Positions 45,544-54,873 of a stretch of 64,000 nt of DNA are shown here, in pieces. Location of the stretch: positions 12,561,501 through 12,625,500 of the forward strand of contig NC_065894.1 in the NCBI RefSeq assembly GCF_905147045.1, written 5' to 3'. Both the position numbers and the translations under genes were made by a program. Numbering within the stretch: the first letter of the stretch is position 1; each line of letters opens with the position of its first letter. The notes beneath the pieces are model-generated. The model saw nothing but the letters and a program-made list of their open reading frames with translations, did not search any database and was not told the origin of the DNA. Source of the stretch: Nymphalis io (lineage: Eukaryota > Arthropoda > Insecta > Lepidoptera > Nymphalidae).

Positions 45544-45576
<33 letters not shown>
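45542..45576 (-). other. Poly(A) tail of the R1-clade LINE
   Basis: 35 consecutive T on the plus strand, which is unusually long and consistent with a young insertion. Confidence 0.85.
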
Positions 45577-45931
45577 CGGGGAGGAAAGGCATTTACGCCT
45601 GCCGCCCGGTCCGGGGGGACCGGGACGGGTATGTGGGACTCACAGGGCAGACGGCCCCGTCCTACCCACTAAAACCTCCCCGGATTTCCGCCTCTCCGCA
45701 AGGCAGCGGGGTCACGGGAACGTTGTGACTTACAACCGCAACCCCGCCAGCGGTCGTCGCCATAGGCGACCCATCTCGAGAGCGCGCCAGGATGTTAGGG
45801 CGCGCCTCCCTCCTCTCTGTGCCTCCGTCCTGTTACGTGACGGACTCCCCCGAGTCCGCCACTGGAGGCTGGGCGTCAGGGCTTGAAGCCCCGCGGCGGA
45901 TCAACAGACTGGCTCCGCCACCAACCACACC

Positions 45932-48900
45932 TTAACTCTGCGGCAGCGTCCGGCCTGCGAAGGCACGTCGCCGTCGAAGAGGTCTCCTTCTTCGTTGCGG
46001 GAGCGAGTCCACGTCGTCCTCCCGCTCCCGCTCTGCCTCCTCCTTTTGCGACATGACACATGCGCTGAACCGTGACACTGCCGCCCAGATCTCTTTGCTT
46101 CCGGCCATCTTCTCGACGACGGCCGGAAGCGACAGGTCCCCACCTACAGCCGTGGATAGGACCGCGCGAGGCTCCGCCCAAGCCGGGCACTCTACGCGCG
46201 TGTGGTCCGCCGTATCCACGGCTCCTCCGCCACAATGGTGGCACTCCACCGTCGGCTCCCTACCGACCACCTCACACAGGTACCGGCCGAAACAACCGTG
46301 GCCGGTCAAAAGCTGTGTGAGGTGATACGTGGGCGGGCCGTGCTTGCGCTCGACCCACTTCCTCAGCACCGGCCGAATGGCCGCAACGAGGTCCCGGCTA
46401 GCACCCGGGACACCCAGTCTCTCCGACCACTCGGCGAATACCCTCTCGCGGGCCTCCTCTCGCCACGTCCGAACCTCACGTGGGTGGGGCCGGTTCTCCT
46501 CCGCTCTCACTGCCGCCTTGATCCGCCAATAGACCCTCGAGTTAGCCTCGGCCTCGAGGTCCCATGGCGGGCTTCCGGCGAGCAGGCACGCCGCGGTGTA
46601 CGACACCGTGCGGTACGCCCGAGCCGCTCTGAGCGCCATCGCTCGCTGCGGACGTCGCAGCGAGGCGACGTTACGGGCGCTCAGAGCGTCCGCCCATATC
46701 GGCGCCCCGTAGAGCGCCATCGAGCGCACGACGCCGGTGTACAGGCGCCTGCAGGCACCTCCTGGCCCACCCACGTTCGGGAGGATCCTCCCTAGCGCCC
46801 CGGCTGCAGCCACCCACTTTGGGGCCAAGCGCCGGAAGTGCTCTTCGAACTTCCACCTGCCGTCGAGCACGAGTCCCAGGTACTTCATCGTCGACCCGAC
46901 GGCGATGGAAGTTCCGCCCACCGTTATCGCCGCCCCCGGAGGTGGCGCGTTCCGACGCCCGTGAAAGACGAGGGCCTCGGATTTGTGTAGGGCCACCTCG
47001 AGGCCCAACGCGCGGATTCGGTGGACTACGTGCGCCACCCCAGCCGTGGCGCGATAGGCCGCCTCCCGATATGAACTGCCGCGGGCCGACACGAGGGTGT
47101 CGTCAGCGTAGCACGTGACGCTGACCCCCCGCAACGTGGCCCCGCGCAGCACCCAGTCGTAGCCGATGCACCACAGGAGCGGTCCTAGTACCGACCCCTG
47201 CGGAACACCGCACGACAACGACCTGACGGCCCATCCGTCCGCAGTCGGGAAGGCCACCGCCCTGCCCGAGAAGTAATCGGCCACGGTACGCCGCAGGTAG
47301 CCCGGCACACCGTGGAACCGCAGGGCCTCCATCACCGTTTCCCAGGGCAGGGTGTTGAAGGCATTGGAAATATCCAGCGACACTGCCAACACCACCCCGC
47401 CCCGAGACACCTCCTCCTCGGCCAGGCCCCTCACCCTGGCGATCGCGTCGAGCGTCGAGCGGCCGGGACGGAACCCGTATTGCCGCTCGTCGAGTCCCGG
47501 CTCCATACTGCCGACGAGACGGGCAGCGAGCACCCGCTCGAAGAGCTTGCTCACCTCGTCGAGCAACACGATCGGGCGGTAGGCTGACGGCTGATCGGAC
47601 GGACGCCCGTCCTTGCGGATCAGAACGAGCGTGCCCGTTTTCCACCGTCGCGGGAACCTACCCTGAGACAGGCATGCGGTGAAGAGGCGCCGCATGCTCT
47701 CGCCGAGTTCCTCCGACGCGATCTTCAGGGCTCGACCGGGGATTCCGTCGGGCCCAGGGGCTGTCTTTTTCGACCCTAGTCTGATGACAGCCGCCTGCAA
47801 TTCCGCCTCGGTGATCGGAGTCACCGGTGACCCGTCGTCCTCCTCTTGGGGCCTGCTCGCGGGCGGCACCATGGCCGGTGGCACGAACTCTCCCCGCTCG
47901 GGGAAGAGCGTGTCCACAACCCTCGCCAAGAGCTGCGGCTGGAGACTGCTGGTCAGCGGAGGAGCCCAGGGTCGGAGCTTTTGTCTCACGACCCGATACG
48001 GACGCCCCCACGGATCGCCGTTGAGCGTCTCCAGCCATTCCTCCCACGCCGCCTCTTTGGCCTGTGCTATGGCCTTCTGTAGGGCCTGGCAGGCGGTCCT
48101 ATATCCGGTGTAGAAAACCCCCTCCGCGTCGTCATCACGAACCCTTCGTCTCCTACACCGAACGTAACGGCGCCGTGCCGCCACGCACGCCTTGCGCAGC
48201 CGACGGAGCTCCGGACGCCACCAGTACACCCGCCGACGTTGCGGGTGCGGCTTAGCCCTCGGCATCGCCGCGTCGCACACTCGGGACAGGGCGCCGTCGA
48301 TCCGGTCGGCCTCCTGGTCGATCCGGAGGACCGGGTCGGAACCGGCCCCCCAAGCTTCGACGATGGCCGCCTCCTTCGCCAACTGTCCGTCGAGGCGGCC
48401 CAGGCACCAACGCGGACGACCTTCCGTTCCTCCGACAACAGTGGGCCGAACATCCCAACGAGCCGACGCAGAGACATCGAACCGAATATATCGGTGATCC
48501 GACAGTGTCTCCACGCCAGTCTCGACCCTCCAGTTTTGAGCACGGCGGGCCAGGGCGTTGGACGCGAACGTAATGTCCACGATCGATTCGCCCTGCCGCC
48601 GCACGCACGTGCTCTCCGACCCACTGTTGAGGACCGCCAGCCCCAACGAGACCGCCCACTCCTCGAGCACCTCACCCCGGGCATCGGCCACAGGAGAACC
48701 CCAAGCCGTTGATTTGGCGTTGAAGTCCCCCGCGACCAACACCGGTGCGGGCGCCGCTTGCCCGATCAGAGTCCCGACCTCTGCCAGCATCTGCTCAAAC
48801 TCGGCGAGACTCCGACTGGGCGAGGCGTAGACGGCGACGACCGTCACACCGCCGACGACGGCCAGCACGCACCCCCTGCCCCTGGCCACACCCTCGATGG

Positions 48901-49096
48901 CCGGAGCGCCAGCGACCGCAGGGGCGACGATGGCCACGACCCGTTCGTGGTCGGAGACCCAGTCGTCCCGCGAGGGAACGAAATAGGGCTCCGATACCAC
49001 CGCCACGTTGATCTGCCACTCTGCCATGCTTTGGACTAGGAGGTCCTGAGCCCTGGCAGAGTGGTTGATATTGGCCTGGAGGCAGCGCAGGGCCAT
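45932..49096 (-). CDS. R1-clade LINE ORF2: endonuclease-reverse transcriptase
   Basis: 1054 residues starting at the ATG at 49096, which overlaps the ORF1 stop as TGATG; an earlier in-frame Met at 49210 is less likely. N-terminal AP-like endonuclease: 'LRCLQANINHSARAQDLL', 'VVSEPYFVP', 'VLVAGDFNAKSTAWGSP' and 'TLSDHRYIRFD'. The RT follows: 'GSKKTAPGPDGIPGRALKI', 'YRPIVLLDEVSKLFERVL', 'RQYGFRPGRSTLDAI', 'VSLDISNAFNTLPW', 'GVPQGSVLGPLLW' and 'VTCYADDTLVSARG'. The C-terminus has a Cys/His knuckle 'CHHCGGGAVDTADHTRVEC'. All catalytic residues I can check are present. R1-clade elements often target specific sites; this copy sits in a tko intron. Confidence 0.9.
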   Translation of the reverse strand: MALRCLQANINHSARAQDLLVQSMAEWQINVAVVSEPYFVPSRDDWVSDHERVVAIVAPAVAGAPAIEGVARGRGCVLAVVGGVTVVAVYASPSRSLAEFEQMLAEVGTLIGQAAPAPVLVAGDFNAKSTAWGSPVADARGEVLEEWAVSLGLAVLNSGSESTCVRRQGESIVDITFASNALARRAQNWRVETGVETLSDHRYIRFDVSASARWDVRPTVVGGTEGRPRWCLGRLDGQLAKEAAIVEAWGAGSDPVLRIDQEADRIDGALSRVCDAAMPRAKPHPQRRRVYWWRPELRRLRKACVAARRRYVRCRRRRVRDDDAEGVFYTGYRTACQALQKAIAQAKEAAWEEWLETLNGDPWGRPYRVVRQKLRPWAPPLTSSLQPQLLARVVDTLFPERGEFVPPAMVPPASRPQEEDDGSPVTPITEAELQAAVIRLGSKKTAPGPDGIPGRALKIASEELGESMRRLFTACLSQGRFPRRWKTGTLVLIRKDGRPSDQPSAYRPIVLLDEVSKLFERVLAARLVGSMEPGLDERQYGFRPGRSTLDAIARVRGLAEEEVSRGGVVLAVSLDISNAFNTLPWETVMEALRFHGVPGYLRRTVADYFSGRAVAFPTADGWAVRSLSCGVPQGSVLGPLLWCIGYDWVLRGATLRGVSVTCYADDTLVSARGSSYREAAYRATAGVAHVVHRIRALGLEVALHKSEALVFHGRRNAPPPGAAITVGGTSIAVGSTMKYLGLVLDGRWKFEEHFRRLAPKWVAAAGALGRILPNVGGPGGACRRLYTGVVRSMALYGAPIWADALSARNVASLRRPQRAMALRAARAYRTVSYTAACLLAGSPPWDLEAEANSRVYWRIKAAVRAEENRPHPREVRTWREEARERVFAEWSERLGVPGASRDLVAAIRPVLRKWVERKHGPPTYHLTQLLTGHGCFGRYLCEVVGREPTVECHHCGGGAVDTADHTRVECPAWAEPRAVLSTAVGGDLSLPAVVEKMAGSKEIWAAVSRFSACVMSQKEEAEREREDDVDSLPQRRRRPLRRRRAFAGRTLPQS

Positions 49097-50868
49097 CACT
49101 GCGTGGTCTCCATCGGCTCCGCCTCTGTGCGTGGAGACGCGGCTACCGGGCCTTTCGTCGCCACCTTCCTTGTCTTTTCCCTCTGCGCGGCGCCCTTTCC
49201 GCCCTGGCACGACTTGCTGCAGGCGGCATGGGCAGCTGGCTTACCGGCCGCAGTGCAGACCACGCAGCTGGCTACGGCGGCGGAGCACTCCCGAGCCTTG
49301 TGACCGGGCTGACCGCAGCGGAAGCACAGACGGCTTCGGTCGACGTCCCGGTCACACTTTGCCCCCATGTGCCCCCGCTCGAGGCACCGGAAACAGTGCA
49401 GCGGTCTGGGGTCGAGCAGCATGACTCGCGCCGACACCCACCCGACCCTTATGCGACCTACCTCCACGACCTTCTTCGCGGCCGAAACGGGGCAGCTCAG
49501 CCACAGAGAGCCCGAGCCGCTCGAGCCGCGAGCGATGATGCTCGCTTTAATGGCCCCGGTAGGGCAGCCGCCTTGTTCAGCGACCGCCGCCACGGCTTCC
49601 GCCACCGTCACGGAGTCGTCCAGGTCTAGTACCCTTAGTTCGACACACTTTGTGGGTCGATGGATCTGGACGATCTCCGGGCTGAGGGCCTCGCGGAGCT
49701 TTTCCGCCAGGGCATCCGCCGCCTTCTCGGCCTCGTTGGTGCCCGGCGGCACCTCGAGCATCCGCGCTCCCGTCGCCGCGGTCCGGAACCGTACCGCCGT
49801 CAAGCCGACCTCCCGGAGGCTGATCCGGCTTTTGGCCAGGGCCAGAGCCTTCTCGTAGCTCCACCCCTTTTCCTCAGCACCGGGCTTCAGCGTCAGCGTT
49901 ATCGCTGCGGTGCGAGGGGGGCGGAGTTTCATCCTAACCGGGACCTTCTTGGTGGCCCCGGAAGAAGTCGGCTTCGCCGCCGCTGGCTTGGCGCCCGTCT
50001 TCTCTGCCTTCTTTGGCCTGTTCCTAGCGACCACGGCGCTCCACGTGGCCGGAGTGGCGGCCGGCTCCGCTGACGACTGAGGAGCCACCCTCCTGGCTGC
50101 CGCCTCTTGGGCAGCCATACTTCTCTTAGGCCGCTTCGGCCTGACAGCAGCAGGCTTGGCGGCGCTGGCCTCGACGCCCTCAGTTGCGTGGGAGGCGGCT
50201 GGAGCCTCCTTTCCCGCCGCGGCTACGGCCGCTGCCTGCGCTACCCTACGGCGGTCAGCGGCGAGTGGAGGCCGCAGCCGAGGCTCCGGAAGGAGGCGGC
50301 CCTCGAGGCCCTCGAGGCGAGCGTTCAGCATCGTGCTGAACTGCTCGCGGTTCGCGCGCAGCGCCTCCTCCATGACGTTTTGGAGGTTCGCCTCCGTCGC
50401 CGCCACCGGCCGCTGGCGCATTTCGGCGACTTCCCGGCGCAGCTCAGCCAGTTGGCCGGAGAGTCGCGTGTTAGCCGCCTCCAGCCGCGCCACCTCCTCC
50501 GTCACAGTGAGGGCCCTTAGATCCGCCACCGCACCTTTAATGGTGACGGCGGCGGACTTCAGGGCCCGAACGAACGTGCCCTTCAGGTTGCCCGACCTGT
50601 CGGCAACCTGCAGAACGACGTCGAGCGCCTCCTTCACCGCCGCGTCCAGCGCGGCAGACGTCTGCGGCACGTCCACGGTCACGCCGGGTTGGCGTTTCTC
50701 TGCTCGGGCCGCCCTTTCTTCAGTGGCCACCTTGGCCGCCGCACTGTACGCGGCCAGTGCGTCCTCCGCCTCGTACCGCCGCTCCTTTGCCTTAGCGGCT
50801 TTTAGCTCCTCGCGGGAGCGCCCGAGGCCGACGTATTCGCCCGTCGTGGGCGGTCGACCACGCCCCCT
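49096..50868 (-). CDS. R1-clade LINE ORF1: Gag-like RNA-binding protein
   Basis: About 590 residues within the element. It has a basic start 'KRGRGRPPTTGEYVGLG', then a coiled-coil-like helical region rich in Ala/Glu/Arg (about residues 95-200, 'LRREVAEMRQRP'), a Lys/Pro/Ala-rich linker, and three CCHC zinc knuckles near the C-terminus ('CFRCLERGHMGAKC', 'CFRCGQPGHKAREC', 'CVVCTAAGKPAAHAAC'). The open frame reaches an ATG at 50904 in flanking tko-intron DNA, so any protein made here would begin with about 11 host-derived residues. The native N-terminus is probably missing. Confidence 0.85.
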   Translation of the reverse strand, partial: RGRGRPPTTGEYVGLGRSREELKAAKAKERRYEAEDALAAYSAAAKVATEERAARAEKRQPGVTVDVPQTSAALDAAVKEALDVVLQVADRSGNLKGTFVRALKSAAVTIKGAVADLRALTVTEEVARLEAANTRLSGQLAELRREVAEMRQRPVAATEANLQNVMEEALRANREQFSTMLNARLEGLEGRLLPEPRLRPPLAADRRRVAQAAAVAAAGKEAPAASHATEGVEASAAKPAAVRPKRPKRSMAAQEAAARRVAPQSSAEPAATPATWSAVVARNRPKKAEKTGAKPAAAKPTSSGATKKVPVRMKLRPPRTAAITLTLKPGAEEKGWSYEKALALAKSRISLREVGLTAVRFRTAATGARMLEVPPGTNEAEKAADALAEKLREALSPEIVQIHRPTKCVELRVLDLDDSVTVAEAVAAVAEQGGCPTGAIKASIIARGSSGSGSLWLSCPVSAAKKVVEVGRIRVGWVSARVMLLDPRPLHCFRCLERGHMGAKCDRDVDRSRLCFRCGQPGHKARECSAAVASCVVCTAAGKPAAHAACSKSCQGGKGAAQREKTRKVATKGPVAASPRTEAEPMETTQ

Positions 50869-50888
50869 TTTTACTAATATTGTCCCTT
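50869..50888 (+). repeat. Target-site duplication, right
   Basis: Matches 45524-45543 exactly. Confidence 0.85.
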
Positions 50889-51971
50889 CAGAAACACTCT
50901 CCATACTAAACTAACATTAAACAAAATTGGAAAAAAATAATTCTATAAAATGCGTGTATTAGGTTTTTTTAAATTATTAATTTACAATTTTCAGTTAAAT
51001 GTCACTATTAATATGGTCAGGCGCGCTTGTGTGAATACCACTCATTAGTTTACCGCCTCATATCAATAATTTGTATCGTTGTGTGTGTATATCGTTTATC
51101 GTTTGTTTTGTAGAGTTAAGAAGCTAGGTAAGGAACAGGCAAATAGGACATTACATCTTAGATACCAGTCTGCGATACAAATATAAAATAAAAAATAAAA
51201 ATTTGAAACACCACTCTTTAGGATGTAATTGTAACATATGAACAAGGGATGCCAAAACTTACTGCTATGAACAGCGCATTAGAAATATGCATAAAAGACA
51301 ATGTGCACAAATATCTTTTATATTATGAAGGTTTTTATTTACCCATACGGAATATTAAGATATATATTTTTACATAGTCTCCTAACAATGTGTTTTACAA
51401 AACCTCGATTATTTAGCTAAATCGAGTAAATCTGTATCAAGCATATAAGCATCACTGAATATTCGTGTGTTTAATTTGTGTTTTTAATACAGTGCTTTAC
51501 TTTGAAGTAAAATACACAATAAACACTCATTGGTCGGAAAGAAGCAAAAAGCGGCGCTTGCGCAAGCCGCACCCATTCTATTGTAATTTAATGGTATGTA
51601 CTTAACTTTTTATTCAATGGGGACTTGAATAGGTTAAACTCGGTAGTCCACCTTATCTTTATGATACAAGATAAAAAAATCTATTGAAGATATTTGACTC
51701 GATATAGATATAGATATTGTTAGTGTAAACTTCAAATTGATTATAACTTTCTATGATTTTGTAACAAAACTAAAAGGTTTTAAATAATTAAAAGGTCAAT
51801 TTATGTTTGGTCATTTATTAAATTTATTTCAACTTACAATTCTTTAGAGAATAATATTCTGCAAGTATACTTTTTATAAGATTGCACAAACATCATTGCA
51901 CAAACACCTTAGAGTTTAGAACTTGTAGTTCAAAATAAAAAAAAAATAAACACTATTATAATTCTAAATCT
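50889..51971. other. Non-coding: rest of tko intron 1 and bZIP 3' flank
   Basis: 50889-51512 matches tko intron 1. At about 51513 a deletion junction joins it to the equivalent of about 25893, removing tko exons 2-3. The rest is the 3' flank of the bZIP A copy. No gene. Confidence 0.6.
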
Positions 51972-52605
51972 CTAAAGGCACGTCTGGTCACACACTATAC
52001 ACCTATTCGAAGACAGCAGACGTATGATCTTAGACAGGTCTTTTTTCAAATAAGTGACCTTGAGTGAATTGTGGATCTCTCGTAGTTTTCTCCTGTCACG
52101 GCTCTGCTTTGCAGCAAAATTATTCCTCTTTCTCTGTTTTCTATAAAAATCGTCGGCGTTCTGATTAGTTTGCACGGCACGACGCATTCTCGGATTATTA
52201 CCGAGCAACGACCCTCCGTTCTTTTCGGCCATTGCTCTGAGGGCTTCCCTCTCGAACGCAAGGTAGTCCGGATCGTCTGATAGAGCGTCTACATCTATCA
52301 TATAACTTGGACGCTTTTTTTTTGTCTGATACCGGAGACTTGGGTGGCGAAAATACGCACGTACTCCTTGAGACACTCATCGATTGCGACATATTTGTAC
52401 TCGAAGGCGCAGGCGCTGGTTCAACAACGGGCACGTACATGGGCTGGACATACCCGATGTATGGGTACGGTTCAACACTGTGTTGCACTGTGCTTATACA
52501 CGGATACGGTGGAAGCTCCGTATTTGTTTGCGATGTCGTTTCACGTGTACTATTCACAGATAGATCTAATGGTGAGTCCTCAGCGTATGGTCTCCAAAGA
52601 GCCAT
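51972..52605 (-). pseudogene. giant-like bZIP A gene, single module
   Basis: The simplest A copy. Start Met at 52605 with 'MALWRPYAEDSPLDLSVNST', which includes a PLDLS motif of the CtBP-binding type. One Tyr/Pro module follows ('YPYIGYVQPMYVPVVEP', 'SPPKSPVSD'), then a run of 9 T at 52315-52323 puts the frame out. The second frame carries 'DVDALSDDPDYLAF', 'NPRMRRAV' and the basic region 'RKRNNFAAKQSRDRRKLRE' plus a weak zipper 'LKKDLSKIIRLL'. One base fewer in the T-run would join the parts. Damage or homopolymer error cannot be told apart here. About 210 residues would be expected for an unbroken gene. Confidence 0.7.
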
Positions 52606-53185
52606 GATTACTTTAGTTATGTAGTTACGGCTGGCGGTGAGTAACTAATGATGTTGTTGGTCGCCCCGGTCTTTCATTCTCGGGGGTGTGGTCTAATTGT
52701 GTAGGGCACCCCCACCCCGCTGCACGGGTTACTTCCGCTACCTGAACCAACGGGACACATCGGAAGAACAATGGGGTGACTTTCGGTCTATTGTGAAGAG
52801 TTGCGTAGATTTTGCGTTTGCTATTAATTTGCTACTCAAGCTTGCTTGTTTTTGACACAATAGATAGAAAAATGTGAAGGTTGATTACAATGATATCAAG
52901 ATGTCACAATTTTCTGATACAATATCGCGAAATGTTTTCAAATAATTTCTTCATTTTATTGTATGTACGATGCTCTACGTGTTCTTTGGTTTCATACTGA
53001 TATTAATTTAAGTATGCCTCGTATTAGTTTATGATTAAAACATAATATCGTGTGTGAAAACTGTATTATATACAGAAGAGCATAAAAACGGATTATTTAC
53101 TTTAATAAATTACTTTAATCTCTATTGCCGTGTTCAATGAAAGTAGAGTAACTTTTAAAATATTTATTAACACACGAATGTCTGT
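52606..53185. other. Non-coding 5' flank of bZIP A; block 2/3 junction
   Basis: 52606-53010 matches 60664-61076. 53011-53185 has no counterpart in the window. At 53186 sequence jumps to the equivalent of 19730. No gene. Confidence 0.6.
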
Positions 53186-54598
53186 AAGTAAATAATAAAG
53201 CAAAACCATTTCAAAACAAAATAAATTGGTCGCAATTTCGTCGTCGCAAATTTTTCCAAATGCACATTCCACTTCGAATTTTTATCTCGTCGAAATAAAT
53301 TTCATATCACAAATAAACTTATTTAGAAAATCAACAGGTTAATAATAACAAATCTTAAATATATATCTAAACATTCCAAATTTGAAAATCTTTAGTCAAT
53401 ATATAAGCGTTACTTATTGACTGTCATTAATTTACCACCGGTTCGGAAATAAACACCTCAGGCCTAAGAAGAAACGGCGAAAGAAACTCTGCGAGATATT
53501 TTATAACTCACATTTTAAAATAGACAATAAACAATAACAGAATTATATTTTTTCTTTCGAAATAACCCGGAGGCGATTGTTTCATTCCCAAAGTGTGCTA
53601 TACTTATTGGTAACTTCAGGTTACAAATATAAAAAATTGGTAGAGGAAAAACAAGACTATTAAATATTTGAAACGGACCAGCAAGCCTAATACCAGATAT
53701 AACGACTCAACCGGCTTTAGTTAAATTAAAGTAATAATACTAAACTAATAATAAGGGAATTTAAATTAGCATTGAAATTAAAAAAAAAAACATATAAAAA
53801 TGGACAAAAATATAAGTATAAATACTATACCAATTGATATGCATTATGTTGTCCTGAAGTATCATGCAAGTATTTTACATAAGCATTTTATTGTATTTTC
53901 GGTATAAATATTTTACTATCCGATTGTTTTTTCGGCAAAAATATTTTCAGTTTACGTATATATGTTATACGTTGTTATGGCTGTATTTTCTACGAGCTAA
54001 AAATCGCTTACGAGCTGATATCAAAATTTTACACCGGCATTTATAATGTTTTACAAATTCTTGTGCGAAGATGGTTTTAAGTCTTTTTTTATATATGTAG
54101 ATGTTGTAGTAAAAACAGTTTTCATGCTTTACAAATTAATTGATTATTTGTAAATTTACATATTTTAATAATGTGATAAATCCTAAAACATTACTAATTA
54201 TTTTTTTGATATATTTATCGCATGATACTAAAAGTAATGATTGTTGACCGGACGCTACGTGGGATCTTCCCATATTAATCTTTCTCATAGAAAATACGAG
54301 TAGCAATGAATCAATTGTGTCTGTTTTGATCGCTCCGCCGCAGATCCTTTAGCGTTAAAGACGCGGAAATTTTGCTCATGCTTAAAATTCGAATCTTTGA
54401 GCAGAAGTAAAACTTTCTAGCACTTTTCCTTTATAGGTATAGAATTCTTTGATCTAAGATTTCACTTGCTCGATGTGTGTTTATAATAATACTTCTCAAA
54501 CGTGATGATGAAGGATAAAAATTGTATAGGAACGCTTGTGTTAGTTATAATTCTATTTATAATAACTATACCTAACCAATCCATGGTAGACCAGCGTA
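53186..54598. other. Non-coding, block 3 backbone
   Basis: Matches 19730-21142 closely. No gene. Confidence 0.55.
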
Positions 54599-54873
54599 TT
54601 TTTTTATATAGGTATGACGAGTATATGGGCCACCTGATGGTAAGTGGTCACCAACGCCCAGTGATATTGGCATTGTAAGAAATGTTAATCATCGCTTACA
54701 TTGCCAATGCGCTACCAACGTTGAGAACTGAGATGTTATGTCCCTTGTACCTGTAATTACTGACTCACCCTTCAAACCAGAACACAATACCAAGTACTGC
54801 TGATTTGCGATAGAATATCTGATGAGTGGGTGGTACCTACACAGACGAGCTTGCACAAAGCCCTACCACCAGT
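54599..54873 (-). mobile_element. SINE (Metulj-like)
   Basis: Same insertion as 21143-21417, retained in full. Confidence 0.8.

Larger units (their letters stand above)
45544..50868 (-). mobile_element. R1-clade LINE, nearly full length
   Basis: A GC-rich non-LTR element in AT-rich surroundings, minus strand. Order 5' to 3': ORF1 (Gag-like), ORF2 (endonuclease plus RT), a 3' UTR of about 355 bp (45577-45931), and a long A tail (T-run to 45576). Both ORFs are uninterrupted. The 5' end appears truncated: ORF1 starts inside a motif ('RGRGRPPTTGEYVGLG') with no 5' UTR. Flanked by a 20-bp target duplication. The intact frames and long tail point to a recent insertion, found in block 2 only. Confidence 0.9.
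30271..53185 (+). repeat. Segmental duplication block 2
   Basis: Second direct copy of the backbone. It is the most damaged block: it lacks the equivalents of 2782-16094, of about 20840-21272, and of tko exons 2 and 3. It has gained an LTR-like insertion (33872-35116), a Ty3/gypsy element (38599-43790), a hairpin duplication (43797-44443) and an R1-clade LINE (45544-50868). It ends near 53185, where sequence matching block 3 begins abruptly at the equivalent of block-1 position 19730. Confidence 0.85.

Noticed and set aside
45876..49424. Many long plus- and minus-strand frames overlapping the R1 LINE
   Set aside because: High GC keeps all six frames open. Only ORF1 and ORF2 carry domains.
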